DNA of 64,000 nt from assembly GCF_016107395.1 (NCBI RefSeq), contig NZ_JAAIKO010000003.1, positions 395,128 through 459,127 on the forward strand. The letters run 5' to 3'. The stretch's first letter is position 1, and each line of letters begins with the position of its first letter. This stretch comes from Streptomyces fildesensis (GTDB taxonomy: Bacteria; Actinomycetota; Actinomycetes; Streptomycetales; Streptomycetaceae). The notes beneath the pieces were generated by a model. That model made no database searches, was not told where the DNA came from, and saw only the letters and a program-made list of their open reading frames with translations. Positions 38,371 through 46,133 of this stretch are shown piece after piece. A program made the translations under genes and the position numbers.

Positions 38371-38376
38371 TAGGGT
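38371..38376 (+). promoter_or_regulatory. -10 box TAGGGT of the Fic-like gene
   Basis: TAGGGT ends 7 nt before the ATG at 38384; no ribosome site is visible between them. Confidence 0.55.
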
Positions 38377-38383
38377 CGTACTC

Positions 38384-39205
38384 ATGGGTACGAACGCTGA
38401 TCCGCTCGCCATCCTCGGTTCCCTGCCCGGCGTGTCCGACGCGGTGGACTCTGTGCGGCAGTCCGTGGACAAGGTCTACGGGCACCGGGTGATGCGCCGC
38501 CGGTCCGAAGAGGTGACGTCCGAGGCGGCGCTGCGCGGAGCGCGCGGTTCCGCCGCACTGGCCGGCGCCGACTGGCCGCTGGAGGAGATGCGGCGGCGCA
38601 GCGACTTCTCCGCGGACGCCGAGGCCCGCACGGTGGGTGCGGCGCTGCGGCTGACCGCCGAGGCCGGGCAGATGCTCAGCGTCTGGCGCCAGTCGCCGGT
38701 GCAGGCGCTGGCGCGGCTGCACCTGGTGGCGGCGGGCGGCGCGGCTCCTGACGACACGGTCGGCCGGCCGCGGCTGGCCGGTGAACCGGTCGACGAGCCG
38801 CTCGTGGAGCTCCCGCTCCCGGAGTCGGGAGAGGTGGCCGCCCGGCTCGACGGGCTGGTCGGACTGCTGCGCGCGGGGAGCGAGGCGCCCGCGCTCGTCG
38901 TCGGCGCGGTGGTGCACGGCGAACTGCTCTCGCTGCGGCCCTTCGGCTCGTTCAACGGGCCGGTCGCGCGGGCCGCGGAGCGCATCGTGCTGGTCGGCAG
39001 CGGACTCGATCCCAAGTCGATCTGTCCGGCCGAGGTGGGCCACGCCGAACTCGGGCGGGCCGACTACCTCAAGGCCCTGGAGGGTTACGCGTCCGGGACG
39101 CCGGAAGGCATGGCCGCGTGGATCGGGCACTGCGGGAAGGCGCTGGAACTCGGGGTGCGCGAGAGCGTCGCGGTGTGCGAGGCGCTGCAGCGCGGCGCGG
39201 CCTGA
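38384..39205 (+). CDS. Fic/Doc-like protein with degenerate active site
   Basis: A 273-residue mostly helical protein. The segment LRPFGSFNGPVARAAERIVL near residue 186 lines up with the Fic core HPFx(D/E)GNGRxxR, but the catalytic His is Arg and GNGR reads FNGP. This suggests loss of AMP transfer, or only structural similarity. Close homologues in Streptomyces are often labelled oxidoreductase without evidence. It probably starts leaderless at 38384 and is divergent from the CooC-like ATPase. A 15-bp duplication and hairpin terminator follow. The remaining 255 bp to the HAD gene hold nothing else I can call. Confidence 0.65.
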   Translation: MGTNADPLAILGSLPGVSDAVDSVRQSVDKVYGHRVMRRRSEEVTSEAALRGARGSAALAGADWPLEEMRRRSDFSADAEARTVGAALRLTAEAGQMLSVWRQSPVQALARLHLVAAGGAAPDDTVGRPRLAGEPVDEPLVELPLPESGEVAARLDGLVGLLRAGSEAPALVVGAVVHGELLSLRPFGSFNGPVARAAERIVLVGSGLDPKSICPAEVGHAELGRADYLKALEGYASGTPEGMAAWIGHCGKALELGVRESVAVCEALQRGAA

Positions 39206-39214
39206 GACCGGAGC

Positions 39215-39244
39215 CCGGAAAGGGTTGCGCCGGAAAGGGTTGCG
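39215..39244. repeat. Perfect 15-bp tandem duplication
   Basis: CCGGAAAGGGTTGCG occurs twice back to back, 10 bp after the Fic-like stop; its end touches the terminator stem. Confidence 0.9.
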
Positions 39245-39268
39245 GCGGCACCCAGGGGGTGCCGCCGC
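39242..39268 (+). terminator. Hairpin terminator after the Fic-like gene
   Basis: GCGGCGGCACCC (39242-39253) pairs perfectly with GGGTGCCGCCGC (39257-39268) around a 3-nt loop. Confidence 0.8.
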
Positions 39269-39511
39269 TGACATGTCCGTCGCGTTACCATGCGTGCTCG
39301 ATTTTTGCCGATCAGGTCGGGACTTTGCCCGTCACCTGGTGCGGCTGGCCCGGTTAGCGGGTCGGCTGCGCGTGGGTGCCCGACTTCCATGCTGGGTCCG
39401 TGTGGCCAGATACTCTGCGGTCTTCCTCTCGGAACGTCCGTGGTCTCGCGGGCCTCTGAGTCCTTTCTACCGCCGCCACGGCCGAAGCGGAACCCCTGAG
39501 CGCACTTCTTT

Positions 39512-39538
39512 ACTTTTGCCTTCAATCAGGACAAAAGT
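39512..39538 (-). terminator. Weak inverted repeat over the HAD stop codon
   Basis: ACTTTTG (39512-39518) and CAAAAGT (39532-39538) are inverted copies flanking the stop at 39526-39528. It is the only AT-rich stem seen here and is a weak candidate terminator. Confidence 0.3.
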
Positions 39539-40347
39539 GACGGTCGGCGGCGGCGGGCCGCGTACCAGACCAGTCCGGCGGTGGCGGCGGCCGCTCCGAC
39601 CGCTGCGGCGGCGAGCACCGGGCGCGGCGGCATCGACAGCGACGGGATCCGCTGGTTGAGCCGGACCGGCCGGTTGAAGGTGAGGATCGGCCACTCCTTG
39701 CCGGTCGCCTCCCGGCGCAGCCCGCGGTCCGGATTCACCGCGTACGGGTGGCCGACGACCTCCAGCATGGGGATGTCCGTCACCGAATCGCTGTACGCGA
39801 ACGACCGTTCCAGGTCGTATCCCTCGGTCTCGGCGAGCCCGAGGATGGCCTCGGCCTTGGCGGGGCCGTAGACGTAGTGCTCGATCTCGCCGGTGTAGCA
39901 GCCGTCCTTGGCGACCATCTGGGTGGCGATCACATGGTCGGCGCCGAGCATCCGGCCGATGGGCTCGACGACCTCGGCTCCCGAGGCGCTCACGATCACC
40001 ACGTCCCGGCCGGCGGCGTGGTGCTCCTCGATGAGGGATGCGGCCTCGTCGTAGATGATCGGGTCGATGAGGTCGTGGAGGGTCTCGGCCACGATCTCCC
40101 TGACCTGCTGCACGTTCCAGCCGCGGCACAGCTCGGAGAGGTACTTGCGCATCCCCTCCATCTGGTCGTGGTCGGCGCCGCCCACGAGATACACGAACTG
40201 GGCGTAGGCGGTGCGCAGCACGGCCCGTCGATTGATCAGGCCGCCCTGGTAGAAGGATCTGCTGAAGGCGAGGGTGCTCGACTTGGCGATCACGGTCTTG
40301 TCGAGGTCGAAGAATGCTGCGGTGCGCGGGGACAGGTGGTTTTCCAC
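39526..40347 (-). CDS. HAD-IB family phosphatase with C-terminal membrane helix
   Basis: A 273-residue HAD hydrolase. The nucleophile motif AAFFDLDKTVIAKSS is near residue 9, motif II VVIVSASGAEVVEPIG near 108, and the metal-site motif SYSDSV-like AYSDSVTDIPML near 190. A hydrophobic helix RPVLAAAAVGAAAATAGLVW and a basic end RRRR anchor the C-terminus. HAD-IB members act on phosphoserine-like or lipid phosphates; the substrate is unknown. The GTG at 40347 is preferred because TATGCT ends 7 nt upstream. It is divergent from the Ssd/Tad operon, as in mycobacteria. Confidence 0.9.
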   Translation of the reverse strand: MENHLSPRTAAFFDLDKTVIAKSSTLAFSRSFYQGGLINRRAVLRTAYAQFVYLVGGADHDQMEGMRKYLSELCRGWNVQQVREIVAETLHDLIDPIIYDEAASLIEEHHAAGRDVVIVSASGAEVVEPIGRMLGADHVIATQMVAKDGCYTGEIEHYVYGPAKAEAILGLAETEGYDLERSFAYSDSVTDIPMLEVVGHPYAVNPDRGLRREATGKEWPILTFNRPVRLNQRIPSLSMPPRPVLAAAAVGAAAATAGLVWYAARRRRPSLLS

Positions 40348-40354
40348 GAGCACG

Positions 40355-40360
40355 AGCATA
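40355..40360 (-). promoter_or_regulatory. -10 box TATGCT of the HAD gene
   Basis: TATGCT on the minus strand ends 7 nt before the GTG at 40347, supporting that start. Confidence 0.55.
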
Positions 40361-40494
40361 AGCAACCACCATTCGGCGTAAGCTCAGGCGCGTGGGTTTG
40401 CCTGAGAAGGCTGTCGGGTACACCATGGAAGTCACGGATCGTTCGCGACCGTGCTAACCCGGTCTGGCTCCTCCCCCCCGAGTCGGACTGTGGG

Positions 40495-40529
40495 GACGAC
40501 CCCCGCTCTCCCCCCCGGCGGGGGTCGTC
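40495..40529. terminator. Strong hairpin in the leader ahead of ssd
   Basis: GACGACCCCCG (40495-40505) pairs perfectly with CGGGGGTCGTC (40519-40529) across a 13-nt C-rich loop. No gene on the plus strand ends here, so it may insulate the divergent promoters or attenuate a long Tad leader. Flanking sequence from 40361 to 40680 shows no gene. Confidence 0.55.
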
Positions 40530-40686
40530 GCATGTCCGGATGTCTTTTCGGACCGACGTCCCGGTAGCTCTCCTTCCTTTTATGCGGTAGCTCCGCCTCC
40601 TCTTGCGCTGCCTGTATCGGGTACGACGTGTCACGTTCCGTAATCGTTGCGCCTTGGCGGCGAACTCACCCGTTCGAGTGGCGGAG

Positions 40687-40713
40687 TTATCCACAACCGC
40701 TGAGTTATCCACC
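40687..40713 (+). promoter_or_regulatory. Two DnaA-box-like 9-mers upstream of ssd
   Basis: TTATCCACA (40687-40695) is a perfect classical DnaA box, and TTATCCACC (40705-40713) matches 8 of 9. They are in the same orientation, 18 bp apart, within a repeated GAGTTATCCAC. They lie about 100 bp before the ssd start. Confidence 0.5.
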
Positions 40714-40810
40714 GGAACCGACCAAGATCATCTGAGACTCCGGAACGGCCGGACTCTGTTCGCAGGCGATGCACCACCGTGCTCGCGGGACGAACGAGGG
40801 GGACAGGGCC

Positions 40811-41920
40811 GTGGCTGAATCCATCACACCCGACCGGAGGCCGGCAGCAGCGGACGAGCCGGTCGGACCGCTGATCGTCACTCAGGACGAGGCGCTGCTC
40901 GACGATTTGCTGCGGCTGTGCGCGGCGGCCGGCGCCGAACCCGAAGTGGCTTTCGGGGCTCCGCCACGTGCGGGCAGCTGGGAATCCGCGCCGCTGGTCC
41001 TCGTCGGCTCCGACGACACCACCCGGCTCCGCGGCGCCGTCCGGCGAAAGGGCGTGCTGCTCGTCGGCCGGGATCTGGACGACCAGGACGTGTGGCGCAG
41101 AGCCGTCGACATCGGCGCCGATCATGTGCTCTTCCTGCCGGATGCCGAGACATGGCTGGTGGACCGGATCGCCGATGTGGCCGAGGGAGTCGCCGAACCC
41201 GCCCTGACCATCGGGGTGGTGGGCGGCCGCGGCGGCGCCGGGGCCAGCACTCTGGCCTGCGCCCTCGCGGTCACCGCGGCCCGCGACGGCCGCCGCGCGA
41301 TGCTCATCGACGGCGACCCGCTCGGCGGCGGCCTCGACATCCTGCTCGGCGCGGAGCGCGCCGGGGGACTGCGCTGGCCCGACCTCGCCGACTCGCGGGG
41401 GCGCGTCAACAGCGGTGCGCTGGAGGAGTCGCTGCCGCGGCTGGACGCGCTGAGCGTCCTCAGCTGGGACCGCAGCGACTCGGTGGTCATCCCGCCGCAG
41501 GCCATGCGGTCCGTGCTGGGTGCCGCGCGGCGCCGGGGCGGAGTCGTCGTCGTGGACCTGCCCCGCCGGGTCGACGACGCGGTCGCGGAATCCCTGGCCC
41601 AGATCGACGTCGGACTCCTCGTCGTCCCGGCCGAGTTGCGGGCGGTGGCCGCGGCCACCCGGGTCGCCTCGGCGGTCAGCATGGTCCTCAAGGACCTGCG
41701 GGTGGTTGCCCGCGGGCCGTTCGCTTCGGGGCTCGGGGACGAGGAGATCGCCAAACTCATCGGTCTGCCGCTGGCCGGTGAACTGCCGTCGGAACCGGAC
41801 CTGCTGGATGCGCGGGACGGCGGGCGGCCGCCCGGCGCGAGCGGACGCGGGCCGCTGGCCCGCTTCTGCTCCGCCTTCCTGTCCCAGGCCCTGCCCAGCG
41901 GCGGGAGCGTGCCGGTATGA
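40811..41920 (+). CDS. ssd: Ssd/CpaE-like MinD-family ATPase leading the Tad operon
   Basis: A 369-residue protein. Residues ~35-115 form a receiver-like region without a clear phospho-Asp. The ATPase half begins with the deviant Walker [21 protein letters not shown] near 135 and has [17 protein letters not shown] near 168 and [11 protein letters not shown] near 247. It fits CpaE/TadZ proteins that place Tad pili at a pole, and septum-site-determining protein Ssd of mycobacteria, which affects division. The GTG at 40811 follows GAGGGGGAC. The stop overlaps tadA (ATGA). DnaA-box-like sites lie upstream. Confidence 0.88.
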   Translation: MAESITPDRRPAAADEPVGPLIVTQDEALLDDLLRLCAAAGAEPEVAFGAPPRAGSWESAPLVLVGSDDTTRLRGAVRRKGVLLVGRDLDDQDVWRRAVDIGADHVLFLPDAETWLVDRIADVAEGVAEPALTIGVVGGRGGAGASTLACALAVTAARDGRRAMLIDGDPLGGGLDILLGAERAGGLRWPDLADSRGRVNSGALEESLPRLDALSVLSWDRSDSVVIPPQAMRSVLGAARRRGGVVVVDLPRRVDDAVAESLAQIDVGLLVVPAELRAVAAATRVASAVSMVLKDLRVVARGPFASGLGDEEIAKLIGLPLAGELPSEPDLLDARDGGRPPGASGRGPLARFCSAFLSQALPSGGSVPV

Positions 41921-43092
41921 GCGCCGACCGCGCGGAACCGAGGGCGGCGCTCCTGGACGCCGTCAGACTCCGCCTCGCGGAGTACAGCGGGGACCCGACA
42001 CCCAGCAGGGTCGCCGCCGCGCTGCGCGCCGAAGGGCGGCTGCTGGGCGACACCGAAGTGCTCGGCGTCGTCACCGCGCTCCGCTCCGAAATGGTGGGCG
42101 CGGGGCCGCTGGAACCCCTCCTCGCGGATCCGGACGTCACCGATGTTCTCGTCAACGGGCCGGACGAGGTGTGGGTCGACCGCGGGCACGGCCTGGAGCG
42201 CAGCGACGTCGGCTTCGCCGATGCCGCCGCGGTGCGCAGGCTCGCCCAGCGGCTCGCGACCACCGCCGGGCGGCGGCTGGACGACGCGCGGCCGTGGGTC
42301 GACGCCCGGCTGCCGGACGGCACCCGGCTGCATGCCGTGCTGCCGCCCGTCGTCGTCGGGTCGCCGTGTCTGTCGCTGCGGGTGGTGCGGGCCCGTGCCT
42401 TCGCCCTGGACGAGCTCATCGCCGCCGGCACCATGGACGCCGAGACCGCCCGGCTGCTGCGGGCCGTCCTCGACGCCCGGCTCTCCTTCATGATCAGCGG
42501 CGGCACCGGCACCGGGAAGACCACACTGCTCAGCTGCTTGTTGGGCCTGGTCGAACCGGATCTGCGCATCGTCCTCGCCGAGGACTCCGCGGAACTGCGA
42601 CCCGACCACCCGCATGTCGTACGTCTGGAGACCCGGCCGGCGAATCAGGAGGGTGCCGGTCTGGTGGAGCTCCGGGACCTGGTGCGCCAGGCCCTGCGGA
42701 TGCGCCCGGACCGGCTGGTGGTCGGCGAGGTCCGCGGACCGGAGGTCACCGAGCTGCTCGCCGCGCTCAACACCGGGCACGAGGGCGGTTGCGGCACGAT
42801 CCACGCGAACGCGGCCGGCGACGTGCCGGCCCGGCTGGAGGCGCTCGGCTCGACCGCCGGACTCGACCGGGCCGCCCTGCACAGCCAGTTGGCGGCCGCG
42901 CTGTCCGTCGTCGTCCATCTGGCAAGGGACCGTTCGGGGCTGCGCCGGGTCGCCGAGATCCATGTACTGGAACGCCGCGCCGACGGGCTGGTCGTCACCG
43001 TCCCGGCCGTGATGCGCGGCGCTCACGGTGCCGGGGAGCGGGGGCCGGGCTGGGACCGGCTGGCGGGCCTGTGCGAGCGGGGCGCGTCATGA
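41917..43092 (+). CDS. tadA: TadA/CpaF-type secretion ATPase
   Basis: A 391-residue hexameric ATPase that powers Tad pilus assembly. The N-terminal domain has [20 protein letters not shown] near 52. Walker [14 protein letters not shown] has Lys at about 201; the Asp box [10 protein letters not shown] and Walker B-region [14 protein letters not shown] near 265 follow, then the His box [14 protein letters not shown] near 285. It overlaps ssd and tadB by ATGA at both ends, so it is translated as part of one operon. Confidence 0.95.
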   Translation: MSADRAEPRAALLDAVRLRLAEYSGDPTPSRVAAALRAEGRLLGDTEVLGVVTALRSEMVGAGPLEPLLADPDVTDVLVNGPDEVWVDRGHGLERSDVGFADAAAVRRLAQRLATTAGRRLDDARPWVDARLPDGTRLHAVLPPVVVGSPCLSLRVVRARAFALDELIAAGTMDAETARLLRAVLDARLSFMISGGTGTGKTTLLSCLLGLVEPDLRIVLAEDSAELRPDHPHVVRLETRPANQEGAGLVELRDLVRQALRMRPDRLVVGEVRGPEVTELLAALNTGHEGGCGTIHANAAGDVPARLEALGSTAGLDRAALHSQLAAALSVVVHLARDRSGLRRVAEIHVLERRADGLVVTVPAVMRGAHGAGERGPGWDRLAGLCERGAS

Positions 43093-44015
43093 GGCCCGGG
43101 CCGGCGCTGGTGACGCTGTGGGCGGCGGTGCTCTGCGCGGGGACCGCCGGGTGGCTGATGTGCGGCAGGGACGCCGTGCTGCGCCGGGCCCGGCTGATGC
43201 TCGTCGGCAGTCAGCGGCCGGCCACCGTGTGGGCTTGGGGGCCCGGCATGTGGCGTGGGCCGGTTGCCTGCGGGCAGGCGCTGCTCGCACCGCTGCGGGA
43301 GCGGCTGGGATGGCGGCTCGGACGGGAACTGCTCTGCCTGCCCGCCGGACTGCTGCTCGCGCTGCTGGCGCATTCGGTGCTGCCCGCGCTGGCCGGGGCC
43401 GCCGCTGTGCCACTGGTCGGCCGCCAACTGCGGGAGCGGGCACGGCGGGTGGCAGCGGAGATGCGGGTGACCGCGGTGGGCACCCTCTGCGGGACGGTCG
43501 CCGGTGATCTGCGGGCGGGAAGCCCGCCGCACACGGCACTGGCGGGCGCGATCGAGGACGACGGCTGGCCGGACGCCCCCGAGCTGGTGGACGCCGCGCG
43601 GCTGCTGCTGGCCGCCGCCCGGTTCGGCGGAGATGTGCCGGAAGCTTTGCGGGCCGCCGCGCGCCAGGAGGGCGCCGAGGGGCTGGCGGCCGTCGCCGCC
43701 TGCTGGCAGGTCGCCGTCGACGGCGGCGCGGGGCTGGCCGGGGGCCTCGACCGGATCGCCGCCGCGCTGCGCGCCGAACGTGATCAACGCGACGACCTGC
43801 GAGCCCAGTTGGCCGGTCCTCGCTCGACCGCGCTGATGCTGGCCCTGCTCCCGCTGTTCGGAGTGGTGCTGGGCGCGGGACTGGGAGCGGATCCGGTGGG
43901 GACGCTGCTGGGCACCCCGACAGGGCTGGCCTGCCTGCTGGCGGGCGGCCTGCTGGAGTGGGCGGGACTCGCCTGGACCGGACGCATCGTGCGGTCCGCC
44001 GAGGAGTCCTGGTGA
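43089..44015 (+). CDS. tadB: TadB-like pilus assembly membrane protein
   Basis: A 308-residue membrane protein of the GspF/TadB class. Hydrophobic segments lie near 5-25, 85-115 and at the C-terminus (STALMLALLPLFGVVLGAGL, GLACLLAGGLLEWAGLAW). The cytosolic part has the family's amphipathic repeats RLLLAAARFGGDVPEALRAA and AGGLDRIAAALRAERDQRDD. It forms the inner-membrane platform with TadC. The ATG at 43089 overlaps the tadA stop. A much longer in-frame upstream reading is a shadow of tadA and is rejected. Confidence 0.9.
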   Translation: MRPGPALVTLWAAVLCAGTAGWLMCGRDAVLRRARLMLVGSQRPATVWAWGPGMWRGPVACGQALLAPLRERLGWRLGRELLCLPAGLLLALLAHSVLPALAGAAAVPLVGRQLRERARRVAAEMRVTAVGTLCGTVAGDLRAGSPPHTALAGAIEDDGWPDAPELVDAARLLLAAARFGGDVPEALRAAARQEGAEGLAAVAACWQVAVDGGAGLAGGLDRIAAALRAERDQRDDLRAQLAGPRSTALMLALLPLFGVVLGAGLGADPVGTLLGTPTGLACLLAGGLLEWAGLAWTGRIVRSAEESW

Positions 44016-44797
44016 GCGGCGACCGCGTCCACAGCCTGGGGACAGCCGTCTCGGTCGGCGCCGCGGTCCTGTGTGTCGCGGTGACGGTGATCGAGGTCCG
44101 GCGGGAACGCGCCGCGCTCGGCAGGCTCCGCCTGCTGTTCGGGGTGCGGGTCGCCAAAAGCCCTGGAACCGCGTGGTGGACCAGAGGGCCCGCGCTGCGG
44201 ACCTGGGGTCCGGTGGCAGCGGTGGCGCTCGGCGCGGCCGTGTTCGTGGGAGGGATCCCCGGCTGTGTGACGGGTCTGCTCGCCGCGTACGGGATACGGC
44301 GCTGGCAGCGCCGGGCACGGACGGCCGGCAGCCATGACCGTGACGTGAGTGCCGGGCGTCAACTGCCGCTCTGCGCCGACCTGATGGCGGCCTGCCTCGC
44401 GGCGGGCGCCCGGCCGGGCGAGGCGGCCGAAGCGGTCGGCCGCTCACTGGGCGGGCCGTTGGGCGACGGGCTCATACGGGTGGCGGCCGAGCTCCGGCTG
44501 GGCGGTGATCCCGAGCAGTGCTGGGAACGGTTCGGCCGGCTGCCCGCGGTCAAGGGGCTCGCCCGCTGCCTGGCCCGCGCCTCGCACAGCGGAGTGGCGC
44601 CGGTCGACGAAGTGGCCCGCCTCGCCGCCGACTACCGCGCGGCACGCGGCCGTTCGGCACTCGCCCGGGCCCGGCGCGCGGGAGTGCTCGCCACGGCTCC
44701 GCTCGGACTCTGCTTTCTGCCGGCCTTCCTGCTCGTCGGGGTGGTTCCGGTGGTGATGGGGCTGGCGGCTGGGATCCTCGCGGGCGGCTCCGGCTAG
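44012..44797 (+). CDS. tadC: TadC-like pilus assembly membrane protein
   Basis: A 261-residue GspF-type membrane protein. Helices are near 8-28, 65-95 and at the C-terminus (LATAPLGLCFLPAFLLVGVV). The cytosolic core has LPLCADLMAACLAAGARPGEAAEAV and ARASHSGVAPVDEVARLA. The GTG at 44012 overlaps the tadB stop by 4 nt. A 67-bp gap precedes the pilin gene, large for this operon and enough for an internal ribosome site. Confidence 0.9.
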   Translation: MSGDRVHSLGTAVSVGAAVLCVAVTVIEVRRERAALGRLRLLFGVRVAKSPGTAWWTRGPALRTWGPVAAVALGAAVFVGGIPGCVTGLLAAYGIRRWQRRARTAGSHDRDVSAGRQLPLCADLMAACLAAGARPGEAAEAVGRSLGGPLGDGLIRVAAELRLGGDPEQCWERFGRLPAVKGLARCLARASHSGVAPVDEVARLAADYRAARGRSALARARRAGVLATAPLGLCFLPAFLLVGVVPVVMGLAAGILAGGSG

Positions 44798-44864
44798 CGC
44801 CAGGGCCGGCCCGATCACGGCATACGAACGTCATTCAACACATACCGATACAAGGGGGAACGTC

Positions 44865-45062
44865 ATGGTGGTCCGGATGCTTCGCGCGACGGCCCGGCGG
44901 CTTCGGTCGGCCGCGGATGCGGGAATGACGACGGCGGAGTACGCCGTCGGCACACTGGCGGCCTGTGGATTCGCCGCCGTGCTCTACAAGATCGTGACCA
45001 GCGGTGCGGTGAAATCGGCGCTCAGCGGTCTGATCGAGAGGGCACTCGATGTGTCCTTCTGA
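44865..45062 (+). CDS. DUF4244 Flp-type pilin
   Basis: A 65-residue protein with the class III prepilin layout: a basic leader MVVRMLRATARRLRSAADAG, then a cleavage-site-like G followed by MTTAEYAVGTLAACGFAAVL, with Glu at position +5 and a hydrophobic stretch. It matches DUF4244, the likely major pilin of actinobacterial Tad systems. CAAGGGGGAA precedes the ATG. No prepilin peptidase gene lies in the window, so processing must come from elsewhere. The stop overlaps the start of the TadE-like gene. Confidence 0.87.
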   Translation: MVVRMLRATARRLRSAADAGMTTAEYAVGTLAACGFAAVLYKIVTSGAVKSALSGLIERALDVSF

Positions 45063-45474
45063 GAGCCTTCCGGAAGGCTCGTCGGAGTCGCCTTCGGAAC
45101 CGCCCCCGAAACCGCCCATCCGGCGGCCGCCAGTGAGGGTGAGGCGGGGCGAGCGGGGGTTCGTCACGGCGGAGGCCGCGGTCGCGCTACCGGTCATGGT
45201 GCTCTTCACCGCGGGGCTGCTGAGCGGGCTGATGGCCGTGGCGGCTCAGATCCAGTGCGTGGACGCGGCGCGGGCGGGTGCGCGGGCCGCGGCCCGTTCC
45301 GAGCCGGAGGCCGCCGCGCTGGCGGCGGCCCGCGCCGCCGCTCCGCGGGGGGCCGCGGTGTCGCTGACCCGGGAGGGTGAGCTGGTCAGGGTGCGGGTCA
45401 CCGCCCGGGCGCCGGTGCTGGAGGTCGCGCTGCACGCGGAAGCGGCGGCGCTCGCCGAGGACACCGTCCGATGA
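45049..45474 (+). CDS. TadE-like minor pilin
   Basis: A 141-residue protein. After a Pro/Ser/Glu-rich, then basic lead, RRGERGFVTAEAAVALPV begins one long hydrophobic helix (about 36-65), the TadE hallmark with Glu shortly after the cleavage region. The remainder is Ala-rich with beta strands. The ATG at 45049 overlaps the pilin stop by 14 nt and follows GAGAGGG; a GTG about 27 codons downstream would give a more usual leader. It overlaps the next gene by ATGA. Confidence 0.85.
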   Translation: MCPSESLPEGSSESPSEPPPKPPIRRPPVRVRRGERGFVTAEAAVALPVMVLFTAGLLSGLMAVAAQIQCVDAARAGARAAARSEPEAAALAAARAAAPRGAAVSLTREGELVRVRVTARAPVLEVALHAEAAALAEDTVR

Positions 45475-46133
45475 GCGGCGGGTGGCGCGGGGACCGGGGC
45501 TCGGCGACGGTCTGGGCCGCGCTGCTGATGGGCGTGCTGTGTCTGGCGTTCGGCGCGGTCCTGGCCATGGGCCAGGCGGTCGCCGCCCGCCATCGGGCGG
45601 GCGGCGCGGCGGACCTGGCGGCCCTGGCCGCGGCGGACCACGCGCTGGACGGCCCGGTCGCCGCCTGCGCGCGGGCCGCGCGGACAGCGGCGGCACAGGG
45701 CGCCCGGCTCGTGCGGTGTGCGGTGACAGGTGAGATCGCCGATGTCACCGCCGCCGTCGGCCCGGCCCGGGTCCGCTCCCGTGCCGGTCCCGCCTCCCCG
45801 GGCTCTCACTCCCCGACCGGAGCCGGGCCCCCTGCTGGATCCCCGCCTGGATCCACACCTGGATCCGTACCTGGGCCAACAGCTGGATCGGCCTTTGGAT
45901 CCGCAGCTGATTCCGGGGGCGTCTCCCGGGCCAGCAGGCAGTCCAGGAGGCGGACGGCGGCCGGTTTGTCCAGGGGCTCGTTGCCGCTGCCGCACTTGGG
46001 GGACTGGACGCAGGAGGGGCAGCCGAACTCGCACTCGCAGGAGGCGATGGCCTCCCGGGTGGCGGTGAGCCAGCCGCGGGCGGTGTGGAAGGCGCGCTCG
46101 GCGAAGCCCGCGCCGCCCGGGTGGCCGTCGTAG
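45471..46133 (+). CDS. TadE/TadG-like pilus protein (Rv3654c type), tail antisense to helicase
   Basis: A 220-residue ORF. Residues 1-105 look genuine: GDRGSATVWAALLMGVLCLAFG is a pilin-like helix, then QAVAARHRAGGAADLAALAAAD matches the Rv3654c-type proteins that end Tad operons. From about residue 110 the sequence turns into Pro/Gly/Ser-rich repeats (SPPGSTPGSVPGP) and then reads antisense to the helicase 3' end, overlapping it by 328 nt. The true protein may once have stopped near residue 105. The start overlaps the upstream TadE gene (ATGA). Confidence 0.72.
   Translation: MSGGWRGDRGSATVWAALLMGVLCLAFGAVLAMGQAVAARHRAGGAADLAALAAADHALDGPVAACARAARTAAAQGARLVRCAVTGEIADVTAAVGPARVRSRAGPASPGSHSPTGAGPPAGSPPGSTPGSVPGPTAGSAFGSAADSGGVSRASRQSRRRTAAGLSRGSLPLPHLGDWTQEGQPNSHSQEAMASRVAVSQPRAVWKARSAKPAPPGWPS

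Noticed and set aside
41520..43088. N-terminal extension of tadB covering tadA and part of ssd
   Set aside because: Arg/Pro/Ala-rich shadow frame; tadB begins at the ATGA overlap at 43089.
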